A DNA stretch of 64,000 nt from Rhizobium sp. BK313 (lineage in GTDB: Bacteria > Pseudomonadota > Alphaproteobacteria > Rhizobiales > Rhizobiaceae). Under the pieces are notes generated by a model. The model was not told where the DNA came from. It was given only the letters and a program-made list of their open reading frames with translations, and did no database searches. The position numbers and the translations under genes were made by a program. The stretch lies in assembly GCF_014193655.1 (NCBI RefSeq), contig NZ_JACHZQ010000011.1, forward strand, positions 42,658 through 106,657. Direction: 5' to 3'. Of this stretch, positions 25,105 to 34,428 are shown piece after piece (within the stretch, counting starts at the first letter, position 1; every line of letters begins with the position of its first letter).

Positions 25105-26189
25105 GACAGAACAGGGTTAGAAAATTGGTTCCGACATCAGCCAATCGCACGCTCGTCAAGCCTCGACACCTGAAGGCCGGCGATCGGATCGCCGCTGTCT
25201 CGCCCTCCTGGGGCGGCCCGGGCACGGTGCCGGACCGCTATCTCGTCGGCAAGCGCCAGCTCGAAGATATTTTCAACGTCGCTGTCGTTGAGATGCCGCA
25301 TACGCTGGCACCGGCCGATTGGGTTGCCAGCAACCCGGCAGCGCGGGCTCGGGACCTGATGGACGCATTTGCCGACCCGTCGATCGCCGGCATCATCGCC
25401 ACGATTGGCGGTAGTGACTCGATACGGCTCATCCAACATCTGGACCTCGAGGTCATCCGCCAAAATCCGAAGGTGTTTCTCGGATATTCCGATACCACCA
25501 GCCTGCATCTGGCCTGTCACGCCGCCGGTCTCACCTCCTTCTATGGGCCGAGCATCATGTCGGGTTTCGCAGAAAATGGCGGCATGCACCGCTTCACCAT
25601 CGACGGCGTCCGCAAGGCCCTGTTCGACGTGGAACCGATTGGGCTCATCGCGCCGAACACCGAGGGCTGGACTGCCGAGCAGACCGACTGGGGCGATCCT
25701 GTCCAGCAGCGGAAACCCCGCACCTTGCAACCCGCCGATCCGCCCCGGATATTGCAAGGACAGGGGATCGCGTCCGGACATGTGTTGGGCGGTTGCGCTG
25801 AGGTCTTGGAGATGGCGAAGGCAACAGCATGGTGGCCCTCCCTCGACATGTGGCATGGGGCCATCCTGTTCTATGAAACTTCCGAAGAGGCGCCGCCGCC
25901 CAAGCTCATAGAGTATTGGCTGCGCAACTTCGCAGCCCAAGGTGTATTGCAGCGGCTGAGTGGCATTCTGATCGCCAGACCCGATCCTGCCGGTAGTGAG
26001 ACCTATCGGGCTGAGCTCGAGACTACCGTCGTCAAAGCGTTGGCGGAAGCTGGCCTGCCCGACCTTCCCGTCTTGTCTGGCCTCGATTTCGGCCACACCC
26101 AGCCAATGCTGACACTGCCCTACGGCGTGAAAGCTTCGATCGACTGTGCGACGGCGACGCTGACGCTACTGGAGTCCGGCGTCAATTGA
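25101..26189 (+). CDS. S66 family LD-carboxypeptidase / MccF-like peptidase
   Basis: 362 residues with a GTG start at 25101 overlapping the GH2 stop codon (GTGA), so translation is probably coupled. The serine-peptidase triad is visible: Ser in FLGYSDTTSLHLAC, Glu in AILFYETSEEAP and His in GLDFGHTQPM. The conserved N-terminal PRHLKAGDRIAAVSPSWGG is present. The family includes LdcA, which trims peptidoglycan tetrapeptides, and MccF, which cleaves microcin C nucleotide-peptides. It lacks a signal peptide. Pairing with a beta-mannosidase is unusual and its role there is unknown. Confidence 0.9.
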   Translation: MRQNRVRKLVPTSANRTLVKPRHLKAGDRIAAVSPSWGGPGTVPDRYLVGKRQLEDIFNVAVVEMPHTLAPADWVASNPAARARDLMDAFADPSIAGIIATIGGSDSIRLIQHLDLEVIRQNPKVFLGYSDTTSLHLACHAAGLTSFYGPSIMSGFAENGGMHRFTIDGVRKALFDVEPIGLIAPNTEGWTAEQTDWGDPVQQRKPRTLQPADPPRILQGQGIASGHVLGGCAEVLEMAKATAWWPSLDMWHGAILFYETSEEAPPPKLIEYWLRNFAAQGVLQRLSGILIARPDPAGSETYRAELETTVVKALAEAGLPDLPVLSGLDFGHTQPMLTLPYGVKASIDCATATLTLLESGVN

Positions 26190-26339
26190 TTTCGCCACCA
26201 AGACCGCCACAGCCGATCACAGGCCGAAGCCGCTCTTGCAAGACATTGCGACCGGAAACGGCAAATTGCCTCCTATGATCGCACGGCGGCTTGTGATCTA
26301 GTGAGCTTATCCGACCCATGAATCAGCGAGACACCGGCT

Positions 26340-29300
26340 ATGTCCTCGGAATCCAATCGTAACTTTCAGACGCCACGGCGCGAAGAACTCGGTCTTTCCA
26401 CACTTACAAATGGCGCCGGCCTGTCGGTATCGGCGCTGCCGAACGGCACGCTATTTGCCATCGACTTCGCCGACCAGCAGGGAAGCGTCATGATCAACCA
26501 AGTGCTGGGATCGCCTGTTTACGGCGGGATCGGGCGCCTCTATCTGCGCACCGGCGGTTCGCAGCCTGAAGTCGCCGAAATCGTCGGTCCAAAGGCTGCG
26601 GCGCGCTTCGGCCATGACATGACGAGTTTTTGCTGGAGCGGTGAGACTGCCGGTATCAGGCATACGGTCCGGCTGCAACTCCATGCCAGCGACACGGCCT
26701 GGTTCTGGCAGGTCTCGCTTGAAAATACGACCAATGTGGCGCTTCCGGCCGATCTCGTGCTGATCCAGGACGTCGGCCTTGGCGATCGCGGTTTCCTGAT
26801 GAACAGCGAAGCCTATGCTTCGCAGTATATCGACCATCATATTGCCGATCATTCCGCCTTTGGCAAAGTCGTGATGAACCGGCAAAATCTCAAGCAGGGC
26901 GGCGGACGCAATCCGTGGCTGGCGCAAGGCTGCCTCGATGGAGCGGCGGCCTATGCCACGGACGCGATCCAATTGGTGGTGCCGGCCCGCAGCGGCGATG
27001 CGCAGATGGTCCCGAGCTTCGGCGAAAGCCTGCCGAGCACGCGCCGGCAGCACGAGGTAGCCTGCCCGGCGCTCCAATCGAAGCCGCTTACGCTTGCACC
27101 AAATACTATCGCGACCACAACATTCTTTGGCTTGTTCGTTGCCAATCACCCGGCAGCCTCCAGCGATGCCGACCTTGCACGCCTTGATGCCCTACCGAAG
27201 GCGCTTGGCGAACTGACGGCGGCGGATATTGCCGGCGACCTGCCGGTTCGCAGCCTGGTGCAGGATGCCCCCCTGTTCGTAACCGAGCCTTTGGACGACG
27301 CGACGATCGATCGGCTTTATCCCAAGCGGATGCTGGAAGAACGTATCGATGGCCAGCTCTATTCCTTCTTCGTGCCGGACGGCTCACTTAACCGCCATGT
27401 CGTGCTGCGTGAAAAAGAACGCGCCGTGGCCCGCCGTCACGGCGCCATCGTTCGCAGCGGCCAGAACATGCTGCTGGACGATCAGACACTGGCCGCAACC
27501 TGCTGGATGCAGGGCATCTTCGCCGCGCAGTTGACGATCGGCAATACGTCTTTCCACAAGCTCTTCTCGGTCTCCCGCGACCCCTACAATCTGACGCGGG
27601 CTAGCGGCCTGCGCATCCTCGTGGATCTCGGCGAAGGCTGGCATCTGCTTGGCGTCCCCGCCGCCTTTGATATCGGATTGAGCGATGTCCGTTGGCTCTA
27701 CAGGCTTGCCGGCCGCACCATTACCGTGACGGCTATCGCCTCCGGCGACGACCCCTCCATGCAGTGGGACGTCGCGGTCGAAGGCGCGGCCTGCCGCTTC
27801 CTGGTGTTCGGCCATATCGTGCTCGGCGAACGTGACTACGAAGCCGTCGCAAACATCGAGATTGACGCTGCGGCCAAGCAGATATCGTTCCGACCTCAGC
27901 CTTCCTGGCTTTGGGATCGCTATCCGCATGCCGCCTACCATCTCGTCACCTCGACGCCGGATGTTTTCGAGGTAATCGGCGGCGACGAGCTTCTCTACAG
28001 CGACGGCACGTCTCACAACGGCCCGTTCATCGCGCTCAAGTCGCACTCGACTCAAGGCTTCAGCTTTGCGATCACCGGATCGATGACCGACGCAGCGGCG
28101 GGCGAACATCTCGCCGCGCGCTACAAGGCGGGCATCAGCAGCGAGGAGATGCTTGCTGCCGCCCAACGCTTCTGGAACCATGTGACGCGCAGCCTGCGCA
28201 TCGAGGGCGACGGACCCGATGTCGCTGCGCAGGCTGTGATGCTGCCCTGGCTTGCGCATGATGCGATCGTGCACTTGAGCGTGCCGCACGGCCTCGAGCA
28301 ATATACCGGCGCTGCCTGGGGGACGCGCGACGTCTGCCAGGGACCGGTGGAATTCCTGCTCGCCTATGAGCACGATGCCGAAGTGAAGGAGGTTCTGAGC
28401 ACCGTCTTTTCCGAGCAATACCGGGATCGGGGCGACTGGCCGCAGTGGTTCATGCTGGAACCCTATGCCAATATCCGTGCCGGCGAGAGTCATGGCGATA
28501 TCGTCGTCTGGCCGCTGAAGGCGCTGTGCGACTATATCGAGGCCACTGGTGATTGCGCCTTCCTGGCCGAAACCGTGCCATGGCGCGCCGACGACACCAT
28601 GCAACTGAGTGAAGAGACAGCGACGATCTCTGCGCATGTCGACAAGCTGCTCGACACTGTCCGCAGCCGCTTCGTGCCCGGCACCAGCCTGATCCGCTAT
28701 GGCGAAGGCGATTGGAACGACAGCCTGCAGCCGGCCGATCCACACTTGCGCGACTGGATGGTCAGCAGTTGGACCGTCTCGCTGCTCTACGAGCAACTGG
28801 TGCGCTACGCCGCGATCCTGACGCTGGTCAGCCGGGCCGACGAGGCGGAAACGCTCAAGGAAACCGCCACTGCCATGCGTAGCGATTTCAACCGCCTCCT
28901 GATGCGCGACGGCGTCGTCGCCGGCTACGGCGTGTTCGATCCGAGCCATGATGGCGTCGAACTGTTGCTGCATCCGCAGGATACCCGCACCGGCCTGCAC
29001 TATTCGCTGATCGCGATGACACAGCCGATGCTGGGCGGTGTCTTCACGCCGGAGCAGCGACACGAGCATATGAAGCTGATCAAGGACAATCTGCTATTCC
29101 CGGACGGCGTCAGGCTGATGGAAAAGCCGGCCACCTATGCCGGCGGACCGGAAACCTTGTTCCGCCGTGCCGAATCCTCGTCCTTCTTTGGGCGCGAGAT
29201 CGGGCTGATGTATGTGCATGCGCATCTGCGCTACTGCGAGGCGCTGGCCCTGGATAGTGACGCCGAAGGCGTCTGGAACGCACTGGCGCTCGCCAACCCG

Positions 29301-29594
29301 ATCTCGGTCAGCGGTCGGCTCGAACATGCGTCGCTGCGCCAGCGCAACACCTATTTCAGCAGCAGCGATGCCGCCTTCGATGATCGTTACCATGCGTCTG
29401 ATGATTGGGATCGCGTCAAGGCGGGCGATATTGCCGTCGACGGCGGATGGCGCATCTATTCGAGCGGCCCTGGCCTCTACACGAAGAGCCTGATCAATAA
29501 TGTCTTTGGCTTCAAGCGGCACTTCGGCAAGCGTGTCCGCGAGCCGCTGTTGCCGGCTGCCGTTTCCGAAGTCGAACTAAACTTCGAGGCGTAA
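26340..29594 (+). CDS. GH94-like protein (beta-1,2-oligoglucan/cellobiose phosphorylase family)
   Basis: 1084 residues, without signal peptide. The C-terminal (alpha/alpha)6 barrel has WGTRDVCQGPVEFLLAYEHD, DWPQWFML and the acid-containing GEGDWNDSLQP, which matches the DWND motif bearing the catalytic Asp of GH94 phosphorylases. The N-terminal half is two beta-sandwich regions (LTNGAGLSVSALPNGTLFAI; LLDDQTLAATCWMQGIFAAQ). Total length is close to the large phosphorylases acting on beta-1,2-glucans rather than to 800-residue cellobiose phosphorylases. Rhizobia make cyclic beta-1,2-glucans, so recycling of these is plausible. The exact substrate is inference. Confidence 0.8.
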   Translation: MSSESNRNFQTPRREELGLSTLTNGAGLSVSALPNGTLFAIDFADQQGSVMINQVLGSPVYGGIGRLYLRTGGSQPEVAEIVGPKAAARFGHDMTSFCWSGETAGIRHTVRLQLHASDTAWFWQVSLENTTNVALPADLVLIQDVGLGDRGFLMNSEAYASQYIDHHIADHSAFGKVVMNRQNLKQGGGRNPWLAQGCLDGAAAYATDAIQLVVPARSGDAQMVPSFGESLPSTRRQHEVACPALQSKPLTLAPNTIATTTFFGLFVANHPAASSDADLARLDALPKALGELTAADIAGDLPVRSLVQDAPLFVTEPLDDATIDRLYPKRMLEERIDGQLYSFFVPDGSLNRHVVLREKERAVARRHGAIVRSGQNMLLDDQTLAATCWMQGIFAAQLTIGNTSFHKLFSVSRDPYNLTRASGLRILVDLGEGWHLLGVPAAFDIGLSDVRWLYRLAGRTITVTAIASGDDPSMQWDVAVEGAACRFLVFGHIVLGERDYEAVANIEIDAAAKQISFRPQPSWLWDRYPHAAYHLVTSTPDVFEVIGGDELLYSDGTSHNGPFIALKSHSTQGFSFAITGSMTDAAAGEHLAARYKAGISSEEMLAAAQRFWNHVTRSLRIEGDGPDVAAQAVMLPWLAHDAIVHLSVPHGLEQYTGAAWGTRDVCQGPVEFLLAYEHDAEVKEVLSTVFSEQYRDRGDWPQWFMLEPYANIRAGESHGDIVVWPLKALCDYIEATGDCAFLAETVPWRADDTMQLSEETATISAHVDKLLDTVRSRFVPGTSLIRYGEGDWNDSLQPADPHLRDWMVSSWTVSLLYEQLVRYAAILTLVSRADEAETLKETATAMRSDFNRLLMRDGVVAGYGVFDPSHDGVELLLHPQDTRTGLHYSLIAMTQPMLGGVFTPEQRHEHMKLIKDNLLFPDGVRLMEKPATYAGGPETLFRRAESSSFFGREIGLMYVHAHLRYCEALALDSDAEGVWNALALANPISVSGRLEHASLRQRNTYFSSSDAAFDDRYHASDDWDRVKAGDIAVDGGWRIYSSGPGLYTKSLINNVFGFKRHFGKRVREPLLPAAVSEVELNFEA

Positions 29595-29598
29595 ACAC

Positions 29599-29634
29599 GA
29601 AGGGAGGCGCAACAAGCGGCTCCCTTCCAATTTT
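29599..29634 (+). terminator. Rho-independent terminator after the GH94-like gene
   Basis: GAAGGGAGGCGC and GCGGCTCCCTTC form a 12-bp stem with one G-G mismatch and an AACAA loop (29599-29627), followed by CAATTTT. It begins 5 bp after the stop codon. The next 150 bp to the cupin gene hold nothing recognisable. Confidence 0.8.
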
Positions 29635-29789
29635 GCACAATTGTGTAGCAACCGTCACCAGTCCGCTCTGTCCGGACTGAGCGGCCGGTTTGCGCCCAAC
29701 GGTGGATGTTGGGTCGCGCTAAAGCGTAAACATTTGGCGCTCGCGGAACGTCGAAACCGAATTGCTCGTGCCCCCGATCTCACCCAATG

Positions 29790-30194
29790 TCACTTCACGG
29801 GCATGACAACCGGAGCGCCCTTGTTCTTGAGCAGCACAACGATAAATTTTGCCGGCTTAGTCTTGCTTGCGTTGCGGCTAACCAAGTGAATGTCGGAAGG
29901 ACCTTCGTAGAAGGTCTCTCCTGGCGACAAGGTGACTTCTTTTTCTCCCTTGACCTGCATCACGATCGAGCCCTCCAGAACATAGACAAATGCATTGGCG
30001 TCATGTTTGTGAATGGGATCGGAACCTCCTGGCCCATACTCGACCGATATCATCAGCCCTTCCTTGCCTGGATAATTTGGAAGGTCCTTTTTCATAAGCG
30101 ATGTGACGTGTGCAGTGTTTTCCGCGGCGACCGACAAAGTGCCAAAGAGGCAAACTGCAGCCGACACAAATAGCCTTAGCAAAACTGAATTCAT
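29790..30194 (-). CDS. Secreted cupin-domain protein
   Basis: 134 residues with a signal peptide (FVSAAVCLFGTLSVAAEN). One cupin barrel: DPIHKHDANAFVYVLEGSIV carries the His-x-His-(x)n-Glu metal motif and LSPGETFYEGPSDIH the second motif. Periplasmic cupins of this type bind small acids or metals, but no reaction can be given. Single gene between a terminator and the nitroreductase gene. Confidence 0.87.
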   Translation of the reverse strand: MNSVLLRLFVSAAVCLFGTLSVAAENTAHVTSLMKKDLPNYPGKEGLMISVEYGPGGSDPIHKHDANAFVYVLEGSIVMQVKGEKEVTLSPGETFYEGPSDIHLVSRNASKTKPAKFIVVLLKNKGAPVVMPVK

Positions 30195-30298
30195 CGTCGT
30201 AATCTCCTTAGTTGTTGAATCGTAGATGTGCGTTTGCAGAATTTCGTTTCAACTTCGAATGCTTCGGGCAGAAGCCTTCGCAGAGTGACGGCACCGTT

Positions 30299-31015
30299 TC
30301 ATACATCCAGCAACAAATCGTCGCGCGCAGTTTGCGCCAATCGCTGAGAAGTCGAGTCGACGAACGTGACGGTCTCATTGAGCGGCGCCCGGCCCGTGCG
30401 CATGTAAGGCTCTCTGACATCCTCGTACCCGATCGACATGCCACAGAAGAGAATGAGCCCCTTGGGCGGGTTCAGGATCTCCGCGACAGTCTTGCGGTAC
30501 ACTGACCACGCCATTTGGGTGCAACTGTGCAACCCCTCGCCGCGCAGCAGCAGCATGATGGTCTGAAGATACATGCCGACGTCGGCCCATTGAGGCACAC
30601 CCAGGTCGCGATCGATGTAGCAGAACAGGGCGGCGGGCGCGCCGAAACAATCCCAATTCGCGGAAGCAGCTCTCTGAGCTGCCTCCCAGTCGCCGTCTGC
30701 AATGCCGAGTGCGCTGTAGCGCTCATGGCCGAAGGCGGATCGGCGCTCGCGGTACGGAGACTTCAGTTCGGGCGGATACATTTCGTATTCCCGCTCGTCC
30801 CACGGGCCGTGCGCGGCCACACGTTTCCCGGCGCGCTTCTTGAGCTCGGCCAGCGCGGCGCCGGTCACCACGTAGGTGTTCCACGGCTGGAGGTTCGATC
30901 CGGACGGCGACCACGCCGCGGCGGACAGCACGCGCTCCAGCACCTCCTTCGGGATATCCCGATCGGTGAACCTGCGCACCGCCCGTCGGCTCTTGACCGC
31001 CTCATACACGTCCAT
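30299..31015 (-). CDS. Nitroreductase family protein (FMN-dependent)
   Basis: 238 residues. FMN-binding N-terminus VKSRRAVRRFTDRDIPKEVL and SPSGSNLQPWNTYVV, with the C-terminal cofactor region ILFCGMSIGYEDVREPYMR. NfnB/nitroreductase enzymes reduce nitroaromatics, quinones or related acceptors with NAD(P)H. Upstream sequence holds a dyad and a direct repeat (31080-31161) that may bind a regulator. Confidence 0.92.
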   Translation of the reverse strand: MDVYEAVKSRRAVRRFTDRDIPKEVLERVLSAAAWSPSGSNLQPWNTYVVTGAALAELKKRAGKRVAAHGPWDEREYEMYPPELKSPYRERRSAFGHERYSALGIADGDWEAAQRAASANWDCFGAPAALFCYIDRDLGVPQWADVGMYLQTIMLLLRGEGLHSCTQMAWSVYRKTVAEILNPPKGLILFCGMSIGYEDVREPYMRTGRAPLNETVTFVDSTSQRLAQTARDDLLLDV

Positions 31016-31079
31016 AATCGTTCACCTTGCAGTTGCTAACTCCTCAGCAACCAAAAGGTACCAATTCGAGATGAGCCGG

Positions 31080-31161
31080 CCAATTATGCGCAGTGTTTGT
31101 CCGCCCACTATAATTGGTTAGACGAAGCCATACCGATGGTTAGGTGAAAAGTCATACCGAG
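31080..31161. promoter_or_regulatory. Dyad and direct repeat upstream of the nitroreductase gene
   Basis: CCAATTAT (31080-31087) and ATAATTGG (31110-31117) form an 8-bp dyad 22 bp apart. It is followed by two imperfect copies of GGTTAG...CATACCGA (31116-31136 and 31138-31160). No regulator gene is adjacent, apart from the LysR gene beyond the MFS gene. The elements lie between the nitroreductase start and the MFS stop. Confidence 0.4.
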
Positions 31162-31179
31162 GCCGTGGCTGCTTTGTAC

Positions 31180-32415
31180 TCAGTGGCTGGGCTCGGGCGT
31201 GCGCGTCTGGATAACGGGCCGCCCGGCGCTTGCGGCGTCAGGTGCTGCCACAAAGGCCGAGCGGCGGTCGAGCGCGCTGCTCCAGAGGGTGAGGACGAGG
31301 GCAGCGGCGACCAGGATCGCACCGACCCAGGGCGTTGCGCCCAGACCTAGCGAGGATTCCACCACCAGGCCGCCGATCCAGGCGCCAGCGGCAATGCCGA
31401 GGTTGAAGGCGGCGATATTCAGCGCCGAGGCGACATCGACCGCGGCCGGGCGAACTTCGCGAGCAAGCTGAACCACATAGAGCTGCAAGCCCGGCACATT
31501 GGCGAAGGACAGGAAGCCGAGAGCCGCTAGCGTCGGAATTGCCAGCCAAGGCGAAACAGCGGTGAAGCTGAAGAGCACGAGCACGATAGCCTGGGCAATG
31601 AAGAGTCCCGTCAGGGCCTTGACCGGATTGCCGTTGGCAAGACGCCCGCCGACAACATTGCCGATGGCGATAGCAACGCCGTAGAGCACCAGGATCAGGC
31701 TGACGGCGGAGGCCGCAAAGCCGGTCACTTCCTGCAGGATCGAGGCCAGGAAGGTAAAGGCGACGAAGGTGCCGCCGTAACCCAGTGCCGTCATCGCGAA
31801 GACGATCAGCAGCCGACCGCTTCCGAGGACGCGGACCTGCTCGCCGATGCCTGCCGGCGGCGCCTTCTTCAGATTTGACGGCAGCAACAAGGCGATGCCG
31901 GCAAAGGCGATGACACCGAGGACGGCGACAGCAGCGAAGGTGGCACGCCAGCCGAAGGTCTGGCCGATGAACGTGCCGAGCGGCACGCCGGTGACGATCG
32001 CCACCGTCAGCCCCATGAACATCATGGCGATCGCCGAGGCGCGGCGGTTTTCCGGCACCAGATCGGCCGCAATAGTCGATCCGACGGAGAAGAACACGCC
32101 ATGGGCGAAGGCGGACAACACACGAGCGACAAGCAACGGCCCGTAACCGGGGCTTAGAGCCGCCATGCCATTACCGACTATGAAGAGCGCCATCAGGCCG
32201 AGCAGCAGCGACTTGCGCTCGATGCGGCCGGTGAGTGCCGTGAGGATCGGTGCGCCGAAGGTAACGCCAAGCGCATAGACGCTGACGATGAGGCCGGCGA
32301 GCGGCAGGGTGATATGAAGATCGGTCGCGACGGTCGGCAGCAGACCGACAATGACGAATTCGGTGGTGCCGATCGCATAAGCCGCGATCGTCAAGGCAAA
32401 GAGAGCTGATGGCAT
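31180..32415 (-). CDS. MFS efflux transporter, AraJ/DHA1 type
   Basis: 411 residues from the ATG at 32415, which matches the family start (MPSALFALTIAAYAIGTTEF); an ATG at 32439 is also open. Twelve predicted membrane helices; GTTEFVIVGLLPTVATDL is the signature of the AraJ/YdhP arabinose-efflux-like group, with the MFS loop motif LTGRIERKSLLLG after helix 2. Drug or sugar export is usual for the family. Divergent from a LysR gene, which probably controls it. Confidence 0.9.
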   Translation of the reverse strand: MPSALFALTIAAYAIGTTEFVIVGLLPTVATDLHITLPLAGLIVSVYALGVTFGAPILTALTGRIERKSLLLGLMALFIVGNGMAALSPGYGPLLVARVLSAFAHGVFFSVGSTIAADLVPENRRASAIAMMFMGLTVAIVTGVPLGTFIGQTFGWRATFAAVAVLGVIAFAGIALLLPSNLKKAPPAGIGEQVRVLGSGRLLIVFAMTALGYGGTFVAFTFLASILQEVTGFAASAVSLILVLYGVAIAIGNVVGGRLANGNPVKALTGLFIAQAIVLVLFSFTAVSPWLAIPTLAALGFLSFANVPGLQLYVVQLAREVRPAAVDVASALNIAAFNLGIAAGAWIGGLVVESSLGLGATPWVGAILVAAALVLTLWSSALDRRSAFVAAPDAASAGRPVIQTRTPEPSH

Positions 32416-32465
32416 GAGATGACCCGATCGAAAAGGCATCCGGAAGCGACCGGCTGCGCTGTTGT

Positions 32466-32525
32466 TGTTCGAGCGGAATATGGTCTAGCGACATTTGTTC
32501 GATAATCGGCTACATCAACCGAACA
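32466..32525. promoter_or_regulatory. TGTTCG half-sites in the MFS/LysR divergent promoter
   Basis: TGTTCG occurs at 32466-32471 and 32496-32501, and its complement CGAACA at 32520-32525. The last two make a 6-bp dyad over 30 bp, including the spacing expected for a LysR-type regulator that binds its own divergent promoter. Binding is inferred. Confidence 0.45.
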
Positions 32526-32555
32526 CTTGTGATTTTAATTCAAAGATGAGAGCTG

Positions 32556-33455
32556 ATGCCCGACAACCGCGCCGGTGAAATGGACGTCTTTGCCCTCGTG
32601 GCCGAGCTTCACAGCTTCTCAGCGGCGGCGCGCAAACTGCAGCTCTCGCCATCGGCCGTCAGCAAACTCGTCACCCGCCTGGAGGACCGGCTCGGTACGC
32701 GGCTTCTGGTGCGCACCACGCGCTCGCTGCAACTGACGCCGGAGGGCGAGGTCTATCTCGAACGGGCACAACGCATTCTCGCTGAAATCGAGGAGACCGA
32801 ACGCATGGTTGCTGCCGGCGGCGCGGCCATTCCCCGCGGTCGGTTGCGTGTCAGCGCTTCCGTCGCGTTTGGCGTCGGTTTCGTCGTTCCCTTGATTCCG
32901 GATTTCCTGACGACTTACCCCGAAATCGAACTCGACGTCTCGCTCACCGACAGCGTGATCGACATCGTCGGCGAACGCGCCGATATCGCTATCCGCGCGG
33001 GTACGCTACGCGACAGCTCGCTGAAGGCGCGCAAGCTGCTGGAAAGCCGCCGTGTCGTCGTTGCCTCGCCCAACTATCTTGTCCGGCAGGGCCTCCCCCT
33101 GACACCCGACGATCTCGACCGCCACAATTGCCTGACCTTCAATTTCCGCCCGACCGCCGAGGGCTGGCCGTTTCGCGATCCGGCCAGCGGTTCCCATTTC
33201 GTCAGGATCGTCTATGGCAATCTGCTCGCCAATAACGGCCCGACGGTGCGCGAACTCTGTATTGCCGGTCTGGGCCTTGCTCGCATCGGTCAATATCATG
33301 TGCAATCGGACCTCGATGCAGGGCGGCTGATAGCAGTGCTCGAGGACTACAATCCCGAGGACATCGAGCCGATCCACGCCGTCTATGCCGGCCACGACCA
33401 TCTTGCTGCCCGCATCCGCGCCTTTATCGACTTTCTGGCATCGCGAATCACGTAA
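32556..33455 (+). CDS. LysR family transcriptional regulator
   Basis: 299 residues, normal length. Winged helix at the N-terminus (MDVFALVAELHSFSAAARKL then LSPSAVSKLVTRLEDRLGTR), followed by the two-lobed inducer domain (LRVSASVAFGVGFVVPLIPD; DIAIRAGTLRDSSLKARKL). It belongs to the common DsdC/CrgA-like branch that regulates a divergent transporter. The divergently transcribed MFS gene is the obvious target. Confidence 0.93.
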   Translation: MPDNRAGEMDVFALVAELHSFSAAARKLQLSPSAVSKLVTRLEDRLGTRLLVRTTRSLQLTPEGEVYLERAQRILAEIEETERMVAAGGAAIPRGRLRVSASVAFGVGFVVPLIPDFLTTYPEIELDVSLTDSVIDIVGERADIAIRAGTLRDSSLKARKLLESRRVVVASPNYLVRQGLPLTPDDLDRHNCLTFNFRPTAEGWPFRDPASGSHFVRIVYGNLLANNGPTVRELCIAGLGLARIGQYHVQSDLDAGRLIAVLEDYNPEDIEPIHAVYAGHDHLAARIRAFIDFLASRIT

Positions 33456-33491
33456 AACAGCGCTGACCATCAGATAAGCAGAGGGCAGGAT

Positions 33492-34151
33492 TTGGAGACG
33501 GCACTTTATCTTCCGATCAAGAATTTCCTGGAAGCAGCCGGCTACGCGGTAAAGGGCGAAATTGGCAGCTGCGATGTTGTGGGACTGAGTGGCGACGAAC
33601 CAACTGTCGTCGTCATCTGCGAATTGAAGCTGACCTTCAATCTGGAACTCGTGCTGCAGGCGGTCGATCGGGCGACTGCAAGCGACGAGGTCTGGATTGC
33701 CGCCCGCGTCTCGGCGAAGGGCAAGGGGCGAGAGGGCGATCGCCGTTTTCGCGATCTCTGCCGCCGTCTCGGCTTCGGCATGCTGGCCGTTTCCGACAGC
33801 GGCACAGTTGATGTCATCGTCAGTCCGGTCGCGCCGATGCCACGTAAGAATATTCGCCGGCGATTACGTCTCGTTGAGGAACATCGGCGGCGGAAGGGCG
33901 ATCCCGCGCTTGGCGGCAGCACGCGCGCGCCAATCATGACCGCCTATCGCCAACAGGCACTCGCCTGTGCAGTGGCCATTCAGAACGGCCAGCAGCGCCC
34001 CAAAGATATTCGCGCCAACGCCCCTGAAGCCGCCAAAATCCTGCGGCACAACGTCTACGGCTGGTTCGAACGGGTCGACCGCGGCATTTACGCCCTGACA
34101 GAACTTGGTTCGGAAGCGCTGAAGCGCTGGTCGCCGGCGGATGGCGCTTAA
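33492..34151 (+). CDS. DUF2161 protein, predicted PD-(D/E)XK phosphodiesterase fold
   Basis: 219 residues with a TTG start at 33492, preceded by GGGCAGGA. The N-terminal half has the nuclease-fold core: Glu in VKGEIGSCDVVGL, Asp in SCDVVG and the ExK of VICELKLTF. The C-terminal half is helical and ends with a winged-helix-like YGWFERVDRGIYALTELG. Members are annotated as putative phosphodiesterases; nucleic acid cleavage has been proposed from the fold, not shown. It follows the LysR gene by 36 bp in the same direction. Confidence 0.85.
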   Translation: METALYLPIKNFLEAAGYAVKGEIGSCDVVGLSGDEPTVVVICELKLTFNLELVLQAVDRATASDEVWIAARVSAKGKGREGDRRFRDLCRRLGFGMLAVSDSGTVDVIVSPVAPMPRKNIRRRLRLVEEHRRRKGDPALGGSTRAPIMTAYRQQALACAVAIQNGQQRPKDIRANAPEAAKILRHNVYGWFERVDRGIYALTELGSEALKRWSPADGA

Positions 34152-34428
34152 ACAATAAACGTGAAGAAATTCGGGCAACGCAACATTAAATTCCAGTAAT
34201 GTCTTACCAAATTGCAATATAAACATGATCAATATTTAATTTGTAAAAGTCACCAGGCGGATCATATAAATCATCAGCGCCATTTCTTCTTTCTACTACA
34301 AATTCCGCAGTAACTTCGAATAACCGTAGTTCTCCAGAAGGAATAGAAGCGGCACTCCGTTCGACGCCTGGTCCTTGACGTGGACCCAAGACGCCATATC
34401 GCCAACGATCTCGTAAGGGACATTTGCC

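Noticed and set aside
27384..29069. 561-codon open frame antisense to the GH94-like gene
   Set aside because: Frame is a GC-rich codon shadow with His/Arg/Asp-rich composition, no ribosome site and no family pattern; the forward gene is well supported.
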